Assembly: GCA_017613595.1 (NCBI GenBank) | Contig: JAGADM010000117.1 | Coordinates: 1 to 23,093, forward strand | Length of the DNA: 23,093 nt | Reading direction: 5' to 3' | Source of the DNA: Lachnospiraceae bacterium | GTDB lineage: Bacteria; Bacillota_A; Clostridia; Lachnospirales; Lachnospiraceae | Part shown: positions 1-9,090 of the stretch, piece after piece | Layout of the letters: the number at the start of each line of letters is the position of its first letter | Numbering within the stretch: position 1 is the stretch's first letter | The notes under the pieces: model-generated | Told to the model about the DNA's origin: nothing | Database searches by the model: none | Seen by the model: the letters and a program-made list of their open reading frames with translations, nothing else | Translations under genes and position numbers: made by a program

Positions 1-1
1 C

Positions 2-991
2 AACGTTCCGTGCCCGACCTGCGGCAAGCATAACTTCACCGATATCCGTCAGTTCAACCTGATGTTCAAGACGTTCCAGGGCGTTACCGAGGATGCGAAG
101 AACACCGTATATCTCCGTCCGGAGACCGCACAGGGTATCTTCGTAAACTTCAAGAACGTACAGCGTACGAGCCGTAAGAAGATTCCGTTCGGTATCGGCC
201 AGATCGGTAAGAGCTTCCGTAACGAGATCACGCCCGGTAACTTCACGTTCCGTACCCGTGAGTTCGAGCAGATGGAACTGGAGTTCTTCTGCGAGCCCGG
301 TACCGACCTTGAGTGGTTTCAGTATTGGAGAGCATTCTGCCGTGACTGGCTGCTTTCGCTCGGTATCAAGGAAGATGAGATGCGTCTCCGCGACCATGCT
401 CCCGAGGAGCTGTGCTTCTATTCGAAGGGCACGACCGATATCGAGTTCCTGTTCCCGTTCGGCTGGGGCGAGCTTTGGGGTATTGCGGACCGTACCGACT
501 ATGACCTGACGCAGCATATCAATACGTCCGGTGAGGATCTTACCTACTTCGATGATGAGAAGCAGCAGAGATACACGCCTTACGTTGTTGAGCCTTCACT
601 CGGCGCAGACCGTGTCGTTCTTGCGTTCCTGTGCGCAGCATACGACGAGGAAGAACTTGCCGAAGGCGATGTACGTACCGTGCTTCATTTCCATCCGGCA
701 CTTGCTCCGGTTAAGATCGGCGTGCTTCCGCTTTCGAAGAAGCTTGCCGAGGGCGCTGACAAGATTTACGCTGAACTCAGCAAATACTACAACTGCGAAT
801 ACGATGACCGCGGAAACATCGGTAAGCGTTACCGCCGTCAGGACGAGATCGGTACTCCGTTCTGCGTAACCTACGATTTCGACTCCGAGACCGACGGCTG
901 CGTAACCGTACGTGACCGTGACACGATGGAGCAGGAGAGAATTAAGATCGAGGATCTGAAGAGCTACTTCGAGAAGAAGTTCGAGTGGTAA
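2..991 (+). CDS. glyQS: Glycyl-tRNA synthetase, C-terminal part (5' end outside window)
   Basis: Class II aminoacyl-tRNA synthetase that charges tRNA-Gly with glycine in the cytoplasm. The reading frame is open from base 2, so the gene enters from the left; 329 residues are visible and roughly the first 130 of a usual ~460-residue protein are missing. A CPTCG motif lies at the edge. The class II motif 2 region follows (YLRPETAQG, then [10 protein letters not shown] and [14 protein letters not shown]), and motif 3 is in [14 protein letters not shown]. The anticodon-binding domain fills the C-terminus (from about [17 protein letters not shown]). This is the single-chain alpha2 type, not the two-subunit glyQ/glyS type. 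The final TAA is followed within ten bases by an intrinsic terminator, so the gene ends its transcript. Family identity is clear from the motifs. Confidence 0.96.
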   Translation, partial: NVPCPTCGKHNFTDIRQFNLMFKTFQGVTEDAKNTVYLRPETAQGIFVNFKNVQRTSRKKIPFGIGQIGKSFRNEITPGNFTFRTREFEQMELEFFCEPGTDLEWFQYWRAFCRDWLLSLGIKEDEMRLRDHAPEELCFYSKGTTDIEFLFPFGWGELWGIADRTDYDLTQHINTSGEDLTYFDDEKQQRYTPYVVEPSLGADRVVLAFLCAAYDEEELAEGDVRTVLHFHPALAPVKIGVLPLSKKLAEGADKIYAELSKYYNCEYDDRGNIGKRYRRQDEIGTPFCVTYDFDSETDGCVTVRDRDTMEQERIKIEDLKSYFEKKFEW

Positions 992-997
992 AATAAA

Positions 998-1038
998 TCC
1001 CCCCGCGAAACTTTTTAACCGGTTTTGCGGGGATTTTT
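998..1038 (+). terminator. Intrinsic terminator of glyQS
   Basis: CCCCGCGAAA at 1001-1010 pairs with TTTTGCGGGG at 1023-1032 (one G-T wobble) and is followed by ATTTTTAT. It begins about ten bases after the glyQS stop. Confidence 0.88.
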
Positions 1039-1065
1039 ATACCCATTTTTTAGTCATTGGGAGGA

Positions 1066-1094
1066 TTGACGCAATCCCCTCGTCATGTTATGCT
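1066..1094 (+). promoter_or_regulatory. Candidate distal promoter of the membrane HTH regulator gene
   Basis: TTGACG at 1066-1071, a 17-base spacer and TATGCT at 1089-1094, with TG one base before the -10 (extended -10). The -35 overlaps a small hairpin, GGATTG 1063-1068 / CAATCC 1072-1077. It lies about 180 bases before the next start codon. Confidence 0.5.
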
Positions 1095-1139
1095 GTAACC
1101 GGGGAAAACCTGCTGTAAACCCTTATTTTACTGGAATTG

Positions 1140-1178
1140 CAACCGCCGGTTGACAAATTGAAAAGCCGGGTTTATAGA
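1140..1178 (+). promoter_or_regulatory. Proximal promoter with overlapping palindrome (candidate operator)
   Basis: A consensus TTGACA at 1150-1155, 17-base spacer and TATAGA at 1173-1178 form a strong sigma-A type promoter. The palindrome CAACCGCCGGTTG at 1140-1152 overlaps the start of the -35, and half of it (TGCAACCG) recurs at 1179-1186 just after the -10. Such placement suits repression, possibly by the downstream HTH protein; that link is inference. Confidence 0.65.
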
Positions 1179-1271
1179 CTGCAACCGACTGTTTTGTTAC
1201 GATGAACTTGCTTAAGCGAGACAACAACACAGGCAGACGATGATACATCGTACTTGCAGAAAGGAAATAAT

Positions 1272-2270
1272 ATGATTTTAGCAGATAAGATAATTAACGA
1301 AAGAAAGAGAAACGGCTGGTCGCAGGAAGACCTCGCGGAGCAGCTTTCCGTTTCGAGACAGTCCATTTCCAAATGGGAGAGCGCACAGGCGATTCCCGAT
1401 ATTCAGAAGATTATTAAAATGGCGGACCTTTTCGGTGTCAGCACCGACTACCTTTTAAAGGATGAAATGGAGCCCGCCGATCTGGCAGGAGGCATGGTTT
1501 CCTACGATGACAGCACGACCGGATTCCGTCAGGTTTCGATGGAAGAGGCCAATGAGTTCCTTTCTCTTGAAGAAAGACTCAGTCCCCGCCTCGCCAATAT
1601 GGTCAGCCTGATCATCCTCGGACCGGCTGTACTGATCGCCTTCCTTGCGATTTCGCAGATTCCCGGAGTTCTGCTTGCGGAAGGATTCCTGACGGCCATG
1701 GGCGTTGCGGCGCTTCTTGTAATGACTGCCGCGGCAGTATGCGTTCTTGTTCTTGACGGGCTTAAGAGAAAGCCTTTCCAGTACCTTGAAACCGAACCGA
1801 TTGAGACGATGTACGGTGTGTCCGGCATGGTCAACGAGCGGAAGAACATGCTGAAAGAGAAGCATGGCCGCATGATTGCCGCCGGCGTTCTCCTCTGCAT
1901 CCTGAGCGTAGTTCCGCTCGTAGTTGTATCCTGCACCGTTCCGAAGGGATGGCTCGTCCTTCTCATGGTTGTTCTGCTGCTTGCCATGGTATCCGCAGCA
2001 GTGAACCTCTTCGTACGCGCCGGTTCCATGATGGGTGCTTTCGACAAGCTTCTTCAGGAAGGCGGATACTCAATCGCGGAGAAGAAGAGCAACACGGTTG
2101 TCGGCGCATTTGCCGGCGCGTACTGGATGATTGCGACCGCAGTCTTCCTCGGATGGGGATTCTGCTTTAACGGCTGGGACAGGAACTGGATCATATGGCC
2201 GATCGCGGGCGTTCTTTTTGCCGCGCTGATAATTGTTGTAAAGGCAGCCACAGGTAAGAATAATCAGTAA
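1272..2270 (+). CDS. XRE-family HTH regulator with six-helix membrane domain
   Basis: A 332-residue protein. Residues 1-65 form a Cro/CI-type helix-turn-helix (WSQEDLAEQLSVSRQSISKW, then IPDIQKIIKMADLFGVSTDYLL). A linker with VSMEEANEFL leads to six predicted membrane helices at about 109-127, 138-162, 200-220, 226-249, 277-298 and 305-325. It is therefore a DNA-binding protein anchored in the membrane, a layout common in Firmicutes and often tied to sensing envelope or peptide stress; the signal here is unknown. The start is ATG 1272, with AGAAAGGA at 1258-1265; an upstream in-frame TTG at 1254 lies before that ribosome site and is not used. Two tandem promoters and a palindrome precede it and a hairpin terminator follows, so it is a single-gene unit. 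Confidence 0.85.
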   Translation: MILADKIINERKRNGWSQEDLAEQLSVSRQSISKWESAQAIPDIQKIIKMADLFGVSTDYLLKDEMEPADLAGGMVSYDDSTTGFRQVSMEEANEFLSLEERLSPRLANMVSLIILGPAVLIAFLAISQIPGVLLAEGFLTAMGVAALLVMTAAAVCVLVLDGLKRKPFQYLETEPIETMYGVSGMVNERKNMLKEKHGRMIAAGVLLCILSVVPLVVVSCTVPKGWLVLLMVVLLLAMVSAAVNLFVRAGSMMGAFDKLLQEGGYSIAEKKSNTVVGAFAGAYWMIATAVFLGWGFCFNGWDRNWIIWPIAGVLFAALIIVVKAATGKNNQ

Positions 2271-2291
2271 AAAAGACAAATGCAACGTCAT

Positions 2292-2332
2292 AAAAGCGGC
2301 GCTCAAACCGGCAAAGGTGAGAGCGCCGTTTT
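2292..2332 (+). terminator. Terminator of the membrane HTH regulator gene
   Basis: CGGCGCTC at 2297-2304 pairs perfectly with GAGCGCCG at 2321-2328, preceded by AAAAG and followed by TTTTC. The loop is 16 bases and the T-run short, so it is probable rather than certain. Confidence 0.65.
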
Positions 2333-2390
2333 CGCGCGATCCGCACATCTTCGTGTATAAAAAATTCCTCTTTCCTTCTACGCGCCGCTG

Positions 2391-2399
2391 TGCTATTAT
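2391..2399 (+). promoter_or_regulatory. Extended -10 promoter of the propeller/HD-GYP gene
   Basis: TGCTATTAT gives TG-N-TATTAT, an extended -10. The region 16-17 bases upstream (TTTCCTTC, about 2371-2378) is only a weak -35. Predicted start of transcription is near 2406, giving a leader of roughly 33 bases. Confidence 0.55.
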
Positions 2400-2438
2400 G
2401 GTAGCAAACGAGGGGCAGTATTCAGGACGGTGCGGATT

Positions 2439-5400
2439 ATGATGAGTTTAAAGCGAATCAGGCATGGTCACAGAGGCTGTGCACAATTATTTATGAGACA
2501 GGGGAGACACAAGAACGGCTTATACGTGAAAAGTATGGCTGTGTTCTTGTGTTTTGTTGTTTTTATGGGAATCTGTGTTCCCAAAGCAGGAACCGCGGCG
2601 GCGGAAACAAGTACCGGCGATGTGGAAATCAGCTTGATGCAGACGGGCACCGGCGGACTTGTCTCTGACGGAATCTCTTCGTCCAAAACGGGTGTTATCA
2701 CAGTCCCCGAAATGAAAAACTCAACGGAGGACTTCGATCCGACGCGTGACGGCGAAGGCTTTTCCGCGGTACTTTACGACAACTCAAACGGTCTTCCGAC
2801 TTCGGAAGCCAATGCCATTGCCGAAACGGCCGACGGATTTCTCTGGTTCGGCTGCTACAGCGGTCTGATCCGGTATGACGGCAACACATTTGTCCGTATG
2901 GATTCCACGTCCGGTATCGCAAGCGTAGTGTGCCTCTATGTAGACAGCAAGGAACGTCTCTGGGTCGGTACCAATGACGCCGGACTGGCGGTAATCGAAA
3001 AAGGTGAGACCAGGTTCTTCCGTATGAAGGACGGCCTTACATCGGATTCCATCCGTGAGATTACGGAGGCTCCGGACGGCAGTATCTATGTCGCAATGAC
3101 CAAAGGTGTTGCCCGCATCAATGCCGATATGGATATCCAGATCATCGACCATTATGTCATTGAGGGACAGTATATCCGCGGTATCAGCACCGGTGCGGAC
3201 GGAGTGATATACGGACTTACCCAGAAGGGTGAAGTTTTTACCATCGTAGCCAAAGGGCAGACGGATAGTTCTTACAGTGCGAGCAATATAGAAGTCAAAT
3301 ACCAATACGCAAGCAATCTGGGAATTGATTCCGTTGCCAGTATCCTGCCGGATCCGACTGACCCGAAATACATCTATCTCGGAACGGAAGGGTCGAAGAT
3401 CTACCGCGTGAACCTCTACGGCGGAAAGATTGACATGGAAGAATATGATGTTTCTCCTCTTACGCATATCAACTGTATGCGCAAGTACGGAAATACTCTG
3501 TGGATCTGTGCCGATTCCGGAGGCGTCGGCGCATACGAAAACGGACACCTGCGCCGGCTGCAGGGCATCCCGATGGATAACTCCATTGATAATCTGCATC
3601 GTGATTACGCAGGCAATTACTGGTTTACTTCGTCACGGCAGGGTGTCATGAAGGTTGTACCGAACCGGTTCACCGATGTCCTCAAGTATTACAGTGAAGA
3701 ACTGAGCAAAATCGGAATCGATGACGATAGGATCGTAGTCAATTCCACCTGTCTTTACGGCACCAAGGTGCTTCTCGGAACGGATAAGGGACTGATCGTT
3801 CTGAATGAAAGCGGTCTCCTCGGAAAACTCTTTGTGGAGGACGCGCGTGACGCGTCGGGGAACGTATATGAACCGACCGAACTGACCGAACTGCTGAACG
3901 GCGTGCGTATCCGTTCCATTATCCGCGACAGTAAAAACCGTGTCTGGTTCTCAACCTACAGCGAATACGGGCTCATACGTTATGACCGGGGACATGTCAT
4001 GTTCTTTACGAAGGAGGACGGAATGCCGTCTAAGCGTATTCGTGCCGTGTGCGAGGCTTCGGACGGATCGATTCTTGCGGCCTGTACCGGCGGCGCCGTA
4101 AGAATTGTCGGCGATGAGATCAAAACGACTTATAACGAGACATTCGGCATCCTGAACACCGAGGTGCTGACTGTTGCGGAAGGTGTGAACGGAGACGTCC
4201 TGATCGGTACGGATGGTGACGGAATATACCTCGTCGGAACGGATGGAAATACCCTTCATTTCGGCGTTGAAGAAGGACTTACCTCGGGCGTTGTCATGCG
4301 TATCAAGAAGGACCCGAAAAGAGACATTTTCTGGATTGTAACAAGTAACTCGATCGCCTTTGCCGACGCGGACAGGAATATCCAGACGATTAAGAATTTC
4401 CCGTATTCGAACAACTTTGACATCTACGTAAACGATAAAGATGAAGTGTGGATTTTGAGCAGTAACGGTATCTATCTCGTGGGTGAGGAGGAACTGCTCA
4501 GAAACCGTGATGTCAATCCTGTATTTTACAGTCATGACAACGGTCTGCAGCACGTTTCGACGGCCAACTCCTACAGTGACATTTCCGACGACGGCGACCT
4601 CTATATCGCCTGCAGTACCGGTGTTGTAAAGGTTAACATCGACAGTGCGACCGAGAACATCCAGGTGCCGAAGGCCGCGATTCCGTATATCGACGGTGAC
4701 GGCGTACGGTACTATCCGTTGGAGGACGGTTCTTTCCGGATTCCGGCCATGGTCAAGAAAGTGACCTTATATTGTCATGTATTCAACTACACGTTGATCA
4801 ATCCGGACGTTTCCTTCCGCCTGGAGGGCTACGAGGACGGATTCCGGACAATGAAACGTAACGAAATGGGACCGGTCGATTACACAAACCTGAAGGGCGG
4901 CGTGTATCAGTACCAGCTGTACATGAAGGACCTGTTCGGACACAGTGATTTCGTGCTGGATGTAACCATCCGAAAGAAGGGAGCATTTTACGAAACCTAC
5001 TGGTTCCGGATTATGGCGGTGCTTTTCATCCTCGGTATAATTGCCTATATCGTATATCTCTATGTGGACGCGAAACTGCGCAAGCTCATGGAACGTGAGC
5101 GGCAGCAGGAAATCTTCATCGATGAGATGACCGAAGCGTTTGCAAAGACAATCGATATTAAGGACCGCTACACGAACGGTCACTCGTTCCGCGTGGCAAA
5201 GTACACGACCATGTTAGCGAAGGAACTCGGGTACAGCGATGAGGAAATTAAGAAATACCATCGTATCGCGCTGCTGCACGATATCGGAAAGATCGGCGTT
5301 CCCGGGGCGGTGCTCAATAAGCAGGGCAAGCTGACCGATGAAGAATTCGCAATCATCAAATCCCACGCCGGGCGCGGTGCCGTGGTATTAAAGGACATCT

Positions 5401-5849
5401 CCATTATGCCCGAGCTCGCAATCGGCGCCGCGGAGCATCATGAGCGTCCGGACGGCAAAGGATATCCGAAGGGACTCAAAGGCGATGAGATCGCGCGTGT
5501 CGCACAGATCATCGCGGTGGCGGACACATTTGACGCCATGTATTCCGACCGTCCTTACCGGAAACGCATGAACTTTGACAAGGCGGTTTCCATCATCAAG
5601 GAAGGCTCCGGAACACAGCTGACGGCCGATGTTGTCGACGCGTTCTTAAGACTTGTCGACAAGGGCGAGTTCCGTGCTCCGGACGATGTCGGCGGCGGTA
5701 CGACCGAGGATATCAACAACATCCATAAGGATCAGCAGAAGGCAGCCGAAGCGCCAAAGGAAGCGGAAGGAAAGCCCGCGGAGACGAAGCCGGAGGAGGC
5801 GAAGAACCCGGAAGAAGCCCCGGATTCATCCGAAAAGAAAGAGGGATAA
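2439..5849 (+). CDS. Exported beta-propeller sensor fused to HD-GYP phosphodiesterase
   Basis: A receptor of about 1136 residues. Residue numbers here count from GTG 2430. A basic N-terminus of ~33 residues is followed by a hydrophobic signal segment (36-50) ending near AGTAAAE. Repeated two-component-regulator propeller units follow (DGFLWFGCYSGLIRYDG, ERLWVGTNDAGL, NRVWFSTYSEYGLIRYD), then a Y_Y_Y domain (about 760-850), a membrane helix (about 855-880), a short helical linker and an HD-GYP domain (about 894-1085). HD-GYP hallmarks are intact: HDIGKIGVP with H950/D951, HHERPDGKGYPKGLKG from 1003, and VADTFDAMYSDRPYRK. The tail of ~50 residues is rich in K, E, A and P. Outside ligand binding presumably controls cytoplasmic c-di-GMP hydrolysis; activity and ligand are inferred. 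ATG 2439 is preferred because AGGACGG (2424-2430) lies eight bases before it; GTG 2430 overlaps that site and ATG 2442 is also possible. Confidence 0.9.
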   Translation: MMSLKRIRHGHRGCAQLFMRQGRHKNGLYVKSMAVFLCFVVFMGICVPKAGTAAAETSTGDVEISLMQTGTGGLVSDGISSSKTGVITVPEMKNSTEDFDPTRDGEGFSAVLYDNSNGLPTSEANAIAETADGFLWFGCYSGLIRYDGNTFVRMDSTSGIASVVCLYVDSKERLWVGTNDAGLAVIEKGETRFFRMKDGLTSDSIREITEAPDGSIYVAMTKGVARINADMDIQIIDHYVIEGQYIRGISTGADGVIYGLTQKGEVFTIVAKGQTDSSYSASNIEVKYQYASNLGIDSVASILPDPTDPKYIYLGTEGSKIYRVNLYGGKIDMEEYDVSPLTHINCMRKYGNTLWICADSGGVGAYENGHLRRLQGIPMDNSIDNLHRDYAGNYWFTSSRQGVMKVVPNRFTDVLKYYSEELSKIGIDDDRIVVNSTCLYGTKVLLGTDKGLIVLNESGLLGKLFVEDARDASGNVYEPTELTELLNGVRIRSIIRDSKNRVWFSTYSEYGLIRYDRGHVMFFTKEDGMPSKRIRAVCEASDGSILAACTGGAVRIVGDEIKTTYNETFGILNTEVLTVAEGVNGDVLIGTDGDGIYLVGTDGNTLHFGVEEGLTSGVVMRIKKDPKRDIFWIVTSNSIAFADADRNIQTIKNFPYSNNFDIYVNDKDEVWILSSNGIYLVGEEELLRNRDVNPVFYSHDNGLQHVSTANSYSDISDDGDLYIACSTGVVKVNIDSATENIQVPKAAIPYIDGDGVRYYPLEDGSFRIPAMVKKVTLYCHVFNYTLINPDVSFRLEGYEDGFRTMKRNEMGPVDYTNLKGGVYQYQLYMKDLFGHSDFVLDVTIRKKGAFYETYWFRIMAVLFILGIIAYIVYLYVDAKLRKLMERERQQEIFIDEMTEAFAKTIDIKDRYTNGHSFRVAKYTTMLAKELGYSDEEIKKYHRIALLHDIGKIGVPGAVLNKQGKLTDEEFAIIKSHAGRGAVVLKDISIMPELAIGAAEHHERPDGKGYPKGLKGDEIARVAQIIAVADTFDAMYSDRPYRKRMNFDKAVSIIKEGSGTQLTADVVDAFLRLVDKGEFRAPDDVGGGTTEDINNIHKDQQKAAEAPKEAEGKPAETKPEEAKNPEEAPDSSEKKEG

Positions 5850-5862
5850 TCTGTGATGAAAA

Positions 5863-5966
5863 TGTGGATTTCCACCGGATTATCCACTTTATCAACAATT
5901 TGATTCCATTAGTGTAGTCTGAAACCCGTCGCGGAGTGCCTGCGGCGGGTTTTTCATTGTGGATAA
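5863..5966. promoter_or_regulatory. Cluster of DnaA-box-like 9-mers
   Basis: Within 104 bases lie TGTGGATAA at 5958-5966 (a perfect TTATCCACA on the - strand), TTATCCACT at 5880-5888, the directly abutting TTATCAACA at 5889-5897, and the weaker TGTGGATTT at 5863-5871. The middle two match the consensus at 8 of 9. The terminator stem sits between them. DnaA binding here is an inference; TGTGGAT and ATCCAC also form a hairpin, which could explain part of the pattern. Confidence 0.45.
5922..5955 (+). terminator. Terminator of the propeller/HD-GYP gene
   Basis: ACCCGTCGC at 5924-5932 pairs with GCGGCGGGT at 5942-5950 (one wobble), and AAA before it matches the TTTTT that follows. It is 75 bases after the stop codon and insulates secA. 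Confidence 0.85.
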
Positions 5967-6049
5967 ATCGGTCGTATTTGTCTTGAAAAGCCTGAAAAAC
6001 CGAAGGCACGGGAAACCTTCGTCAACCCCGCGCCGAAGAAATAAATCAG

Positions 6050-6078
6050 TTGCCTTATAGGGCACAAAGTGGTATAAT
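6050..6078 (+). promoter_or_regulatory. secA promoter
   Basis: TTGCCT at 6050-6055, 17-base spacer, perfect TATAAT at 6073-6078. Transcription would begin near 6085, leaving a ~78-base leader that can form a stem between GTTCG (6093-6097) and CGAAC (6122-6126). Confidence 0.8.
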
Positions 6079-6162
6079 ATCACAGAATATGGGTTCGTAT
6101 GGTCTGCCGTCTGCAGCGCAGCGAACACATGCAGTAATTCTGCGGGAAGGATGAAATAGAGA

Positions 6163-8814
6163 ATGGGACTTATTACGAAGATTTTCGGTACGCACAGCGA
6201 TCATGAGCTGAAGCGCATTAAACCGATTGTGGACCGGATCGAAAGCCTTGAGCCGGAGTATGAGCAGTTCAGTGATGAGCAGCTTGCACATAAAACTGTG
6301 GAATTCAAGGAGCGGCTCGCGGGCGGCGAGACGTTAGACGATATTCTGCCGGAGGCATATGCCGCGGTAAGAGAAGCCGCGAAGAGAACGCTCGGACAGC
6401 GCGCGTTCCGCGTACAGCTGATCGGCGGTATCGTACTGCATCAGGGCCGTATCGCCGAGATGAAGACCGGTGAAGGTAAGACGCTCGTGCTGACTTTTCC
6501 GTCATATCTGAACGCGCTTACCGGCAGAGGCGTACACGTTGTAACCGTCAACGATTACCTGGCAAAGCGTGACTCCGAGTGGATGGGCCAGATCCATCGT
6601 TTCCTCGGTCTCACCGTCGGCTGTATCCTGAACCACATGGACAACGACGAGCGCCGCGCGCAGTACGCATGCGACATTACCTACGGAACGAACAACGAAT
6701 TCGGTTTCGACTATCTGCGTGACAACATGGTGGTTTACAAGGAGCGTCTCGTTATGAGAGACCTTGCTTACGCCATCATCGATGAGGTCGACTCCGTATT
6801 GATCGATGAAGCGAGAACCCCGCTTATCATTTCCGGTCAGAGCGGCAAATCAACGAAGCTTTACGAAGTGTGCGACATCCTCGCGAGACAGCTTACCAAA
6901 GGTACCGAGACCGAACTCAGCAAGATGGATATCATCATGGGCGAGCAGGCTGAGGAAACCGGCGACTACGTTGTGAACGAGAAGGAGCGTACCGTCAACC
7001 TGACCGAGCAGGGCGTTCATAAGGTGGAGCAGTTCTTCCGCATCGAGAACCTTGCCGATGCCGAGAACCTTGAGATCCAGCATAACGTCAACCTCGCGCT
7101 GAAGGCGCATAACCTGTTCCAGAAGGATCACGATTACGTGGTTAAGGACGACGAGGTTCTGATCGTAGATGACTTTACCGGACGTATTCTTCCGGGCCGC
7201 CGCTACAGCGACGGTCTGCATCAGGCGATCGAAGCGAAGGAGCATGTTAAGGTTAAGCGTGAGAGCCGTACGCTTGCAACGATTACCTTCCAGAACTTCT
7301 TCAACAAATACGAAAAGAAGTGCGGCGCGACCGGTACGGCGCAGACTGAGGAACGCGAATTCCGTGAGATCTACGGCATGGACGTTGTCTGCATCCCGAC
7401 CAACAAGCCGGTAGCGAGAATCGACCATGAGGACGCGGTATACCGCACCAAGCGTGAGAAGTTAAATGCCATCGTTGACGCGGTTGTGGAGTCCCACAAC
7501 GCAGGTCAGCCGGTACTTGTCGGTACGATTACGATCGAGGCTTCCGAGACCATCAGCGATGCGCTCCGTAAGAGAAATATCCCTCATAAGGTGCTGAACG
7601 CGAAGTTCCACGAGATTGAGGCTGAGATCATTGCCGAAGCCGGTAAGAAGGGTGCCGTTACGATCGCGACCAACATGGCCGGCCGTGGTACCGATATCCG
7701 TCTCGGCGGCGCACTCGACATTCCCGAGGACGCTACTCCCGAGCAGAGAGCCGAGCTTACCGCGGAATCCGAGAAGCGTGCCGATGAGATCCGTGCACTC
7801 GGCGGTCTGAAGATCATCGGTACGGAGCGTCACGAATCAAGACGTATTGATAACCAGCTGCGCGGACGTTCCGGACGTCAGGGTGACCCCGGTGAGTCCC
7901 GCTTCTACATCTCCCTTGAGGACGATCTGATGCGTCTGTTCGGTTCCGAGCGTATGATGGGCATCTTCAAGACGCTCGGCCTTGATGACGGCCAGGAGAT
8001 CCATCATAAGATGCTCTCGAACGTTATCGAGCGTGCACAGAAGAGAATTGAGGATAACAACTTCGGTATCCGTAAAAACGTACTGGAATATGACCGCGTG
8101 AACAACGAGCAGCGTGAGATCATCTACGGCGAGCGCCGTAAGGTTCTCGACGGCGAGAACATGCGGGAAAATATCATGAAGATGGCCGACCGCACGATGG
8201 AACGTCTTGTCGGCACCTACATCAACGACGATGTGGTGGCGGAAGAGTGGGATTTGCCCGCGTTCAACAAGGAAGTGGAGAACATCTTCGATATTCCGAT
8301 GGATGAGTTCACACCGACCAAGCTTGCGGAGTCCCGCAACAAGGATGTCCTTGCGAAGCTTGAGGAGGCAGTTCATAAGCGTTACGCAGAGCAGGAAGCA
8401 CAGTTCCCGCCGGAGCAGTTTCGCGAGATCGAGCGTGTATTCCTTCTTCGTTCCATCGACCGCAAGTGGATGAACCACATCGACGATATGGAACAGCTGA
8501 AGCAGGGTATCGGCCTGCAGTCCTTCGGTCAGAGAGACCCGGTTCAGGAATACAAATTCCAGGGTTATGACATGTTCAACGAGATGACCGACGCCATCGC
8601 CGAGGATACGATCCGTGCCCTCATGCACATCCGCGTGCAGGAGAAGGCAGAGCGTGAAGAGGTTGCGAAGGTTACCGGAACGAACAAGGATGACAGCGCA
8701 ACCCGCGAGCCCGTTCGCCGTTCCGCGAAGAAGATCATGCCGAACGATCCCTGTCCGTGCGGCAGCGGCAAGAAGTACAAGTTCTGCTGCATGAAGAAGG
8801 ACGCCCTGAAGTGA
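6163..8814 (+). CDS. secA: Protein translocase ATPase SecA
   Basis: The motor that pushes unfolded preproteins through the SecYEG channel using ATP. The 883-residue length is normal (841 in B. subtilis, 901 in E. coli). Seen in order: Q motif region [19 protein letters not shown] (about 77-95), Walker A KTGEGKT (101-107), DYLAKRD, the DEVD box (207-210) followed by [15 protein letters not shown], the preprotein cross-linking region, the second helicase domain with [14 protein letters not shown] and the arginine motif [15 protein letters not shown], and helical wing and scaffold regions. The C-terminus carries the SEC-C zinc tail [13 protein letters not shown] (864-876), used to bind SecB-like partners and lipids. 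GGGAAGGA (6144-6151) lies 11 bases before ATG. The gene is alone behind its promoter; no terminator is obvious before the repeat-rich gap that follows. Confidence 0.98.
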   Translation: MGLITKIFGTHSDHELKRIKPIVDRIESLEPEYEQFSDEQLAHKTVEFKERLAGGETLDDILPEAYAAVREAAKRTLGQRAFRVQLIGGIVLHQGRIAEMKTGEGKTLVLTFPSYLNALTGRGVHVVTVNDYLAKRDSEWMGQIHRFLGLTVGCILNHMDNDERRAQYACDITYGTNNEFGFDYLRDNMVVYKERLVMRDLAYAIIDEVDSVLIDEARTPLIISGQSGKSTKLYEVCDILARQLTKGTETELSKMDIIMGEQAEETGDYVVNEKERTVNLTEQGVHKVEQFFRIENLADAENLEIQHNVNLALKAHNLFQKDHDYVVKDDEVLIVDDFTGRILPGRRYSDGLHQAIEAKEHVKVKRESRTLATITFQNFFNKYEKKCGATGTAQTEEREFREIYGMDVVCIPTNKPVARIDHEDAVYRTKREKLNAIVDAVVESHNAGQPVLVGTITIEASETISDALRKRNIPHKVLNAKFHEIEAEIIAEAGKKGAVTIATNMAGRGTDIRLGGALDIPEDATPEQRAELTAESEKRADEIRALGGLKIIGTERHESRRIDNQLRGRSGRQGDPGESRFYISLEDDLMRLFGSERMMGIFKTLGLDDGQEIHHKMLSNVIERAQKRIEDNNFGIRKNVLEYDRVNNEQREIIYGERRKVLDGENMRENIMKMADRTMERLVGTYINDDVVAEEWDLPAFNKEVENIFDIPMDEFTPTKLAESRNKDVLAKLEEAVHKRYAEQEAQFPPEQFREIERVFLLRSIDRKWMNHIDDMEQLKQGIGLQSFGQRDPVQEYKFQGYDMFNEMTDAIAEDTIRALMHIRVQEKAEREEVAKVTGTNKDDSATREPVRRSAKKIMPNDPCPCGSGKKYKFCCMKKDALK

Positions 8815-8874
8815 CGGTTTTCTGCCTAAAAGGTTCCCGGTTCGCCTGAAAGAAATCGTGCCGTGAGCGGGTAA

Positions 8875-9090
8875 GCCCTGCGAGAGACCTTGTTTCATGC
8901 CGGTTGGTACCATAGACGAAATGAAGCCGGTTTACATGCCGGGTCGCCTTGCGAGAGGCTCGGTTTGTATTCGGGCCGGTACCATCGATGAAACGAAAGC
9001 CGGTTCGCATGCCGGATCGCCTTGCGAGAGGCCTTGTTTCATGCCGGTTGGTACCATAGACGAAATGAAGCCGGGTGAGTACCATGCCGG
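8875..9090. repeat. Three tandem ~72-bp repeats (pattern A-B-A')
   Basis: Units start at 8875 (71 bp), 8946 (73 bp) and 9019, each opening with GCCYTGCGAGAG and holding GGTACCAT about 32 bases in, then GAAAYGAAAGCCGG-like sequence and a CATGCCGG end. Units 1 and 3 differ at about two of their first 56 bases, while unit 2 is clearly diverged. The units contain short inverted segments (TTCAT/ATGAA, CCGGTT/AAGCCGG). Because the period is a multiple of three, accidental open frames run through it on both strands; none has a ribosome site. Confidence 0.85.

Noticed and set aside
5863..5966. Chromosomal origin of replication
   Set aside because: Box-like 9-mers occur, but there is no dnaA or dnaN gene and no clear AT-rich unwinding region, so only a possible DnaA-binding cluster is reported.
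6001..6021. CGAAGG/CCTTCG stem as a second terminator before secA
   Set aside because: Only six pairs, no T-run after it, and it stands just upstream of the secA promoter; a better terminator is at 5922-5955.
7837..8913. 358-residue open frame on the - strand
   Set aside because: Antisense shadow of secA; the sense strand encodes clear SecA motifs throughout.
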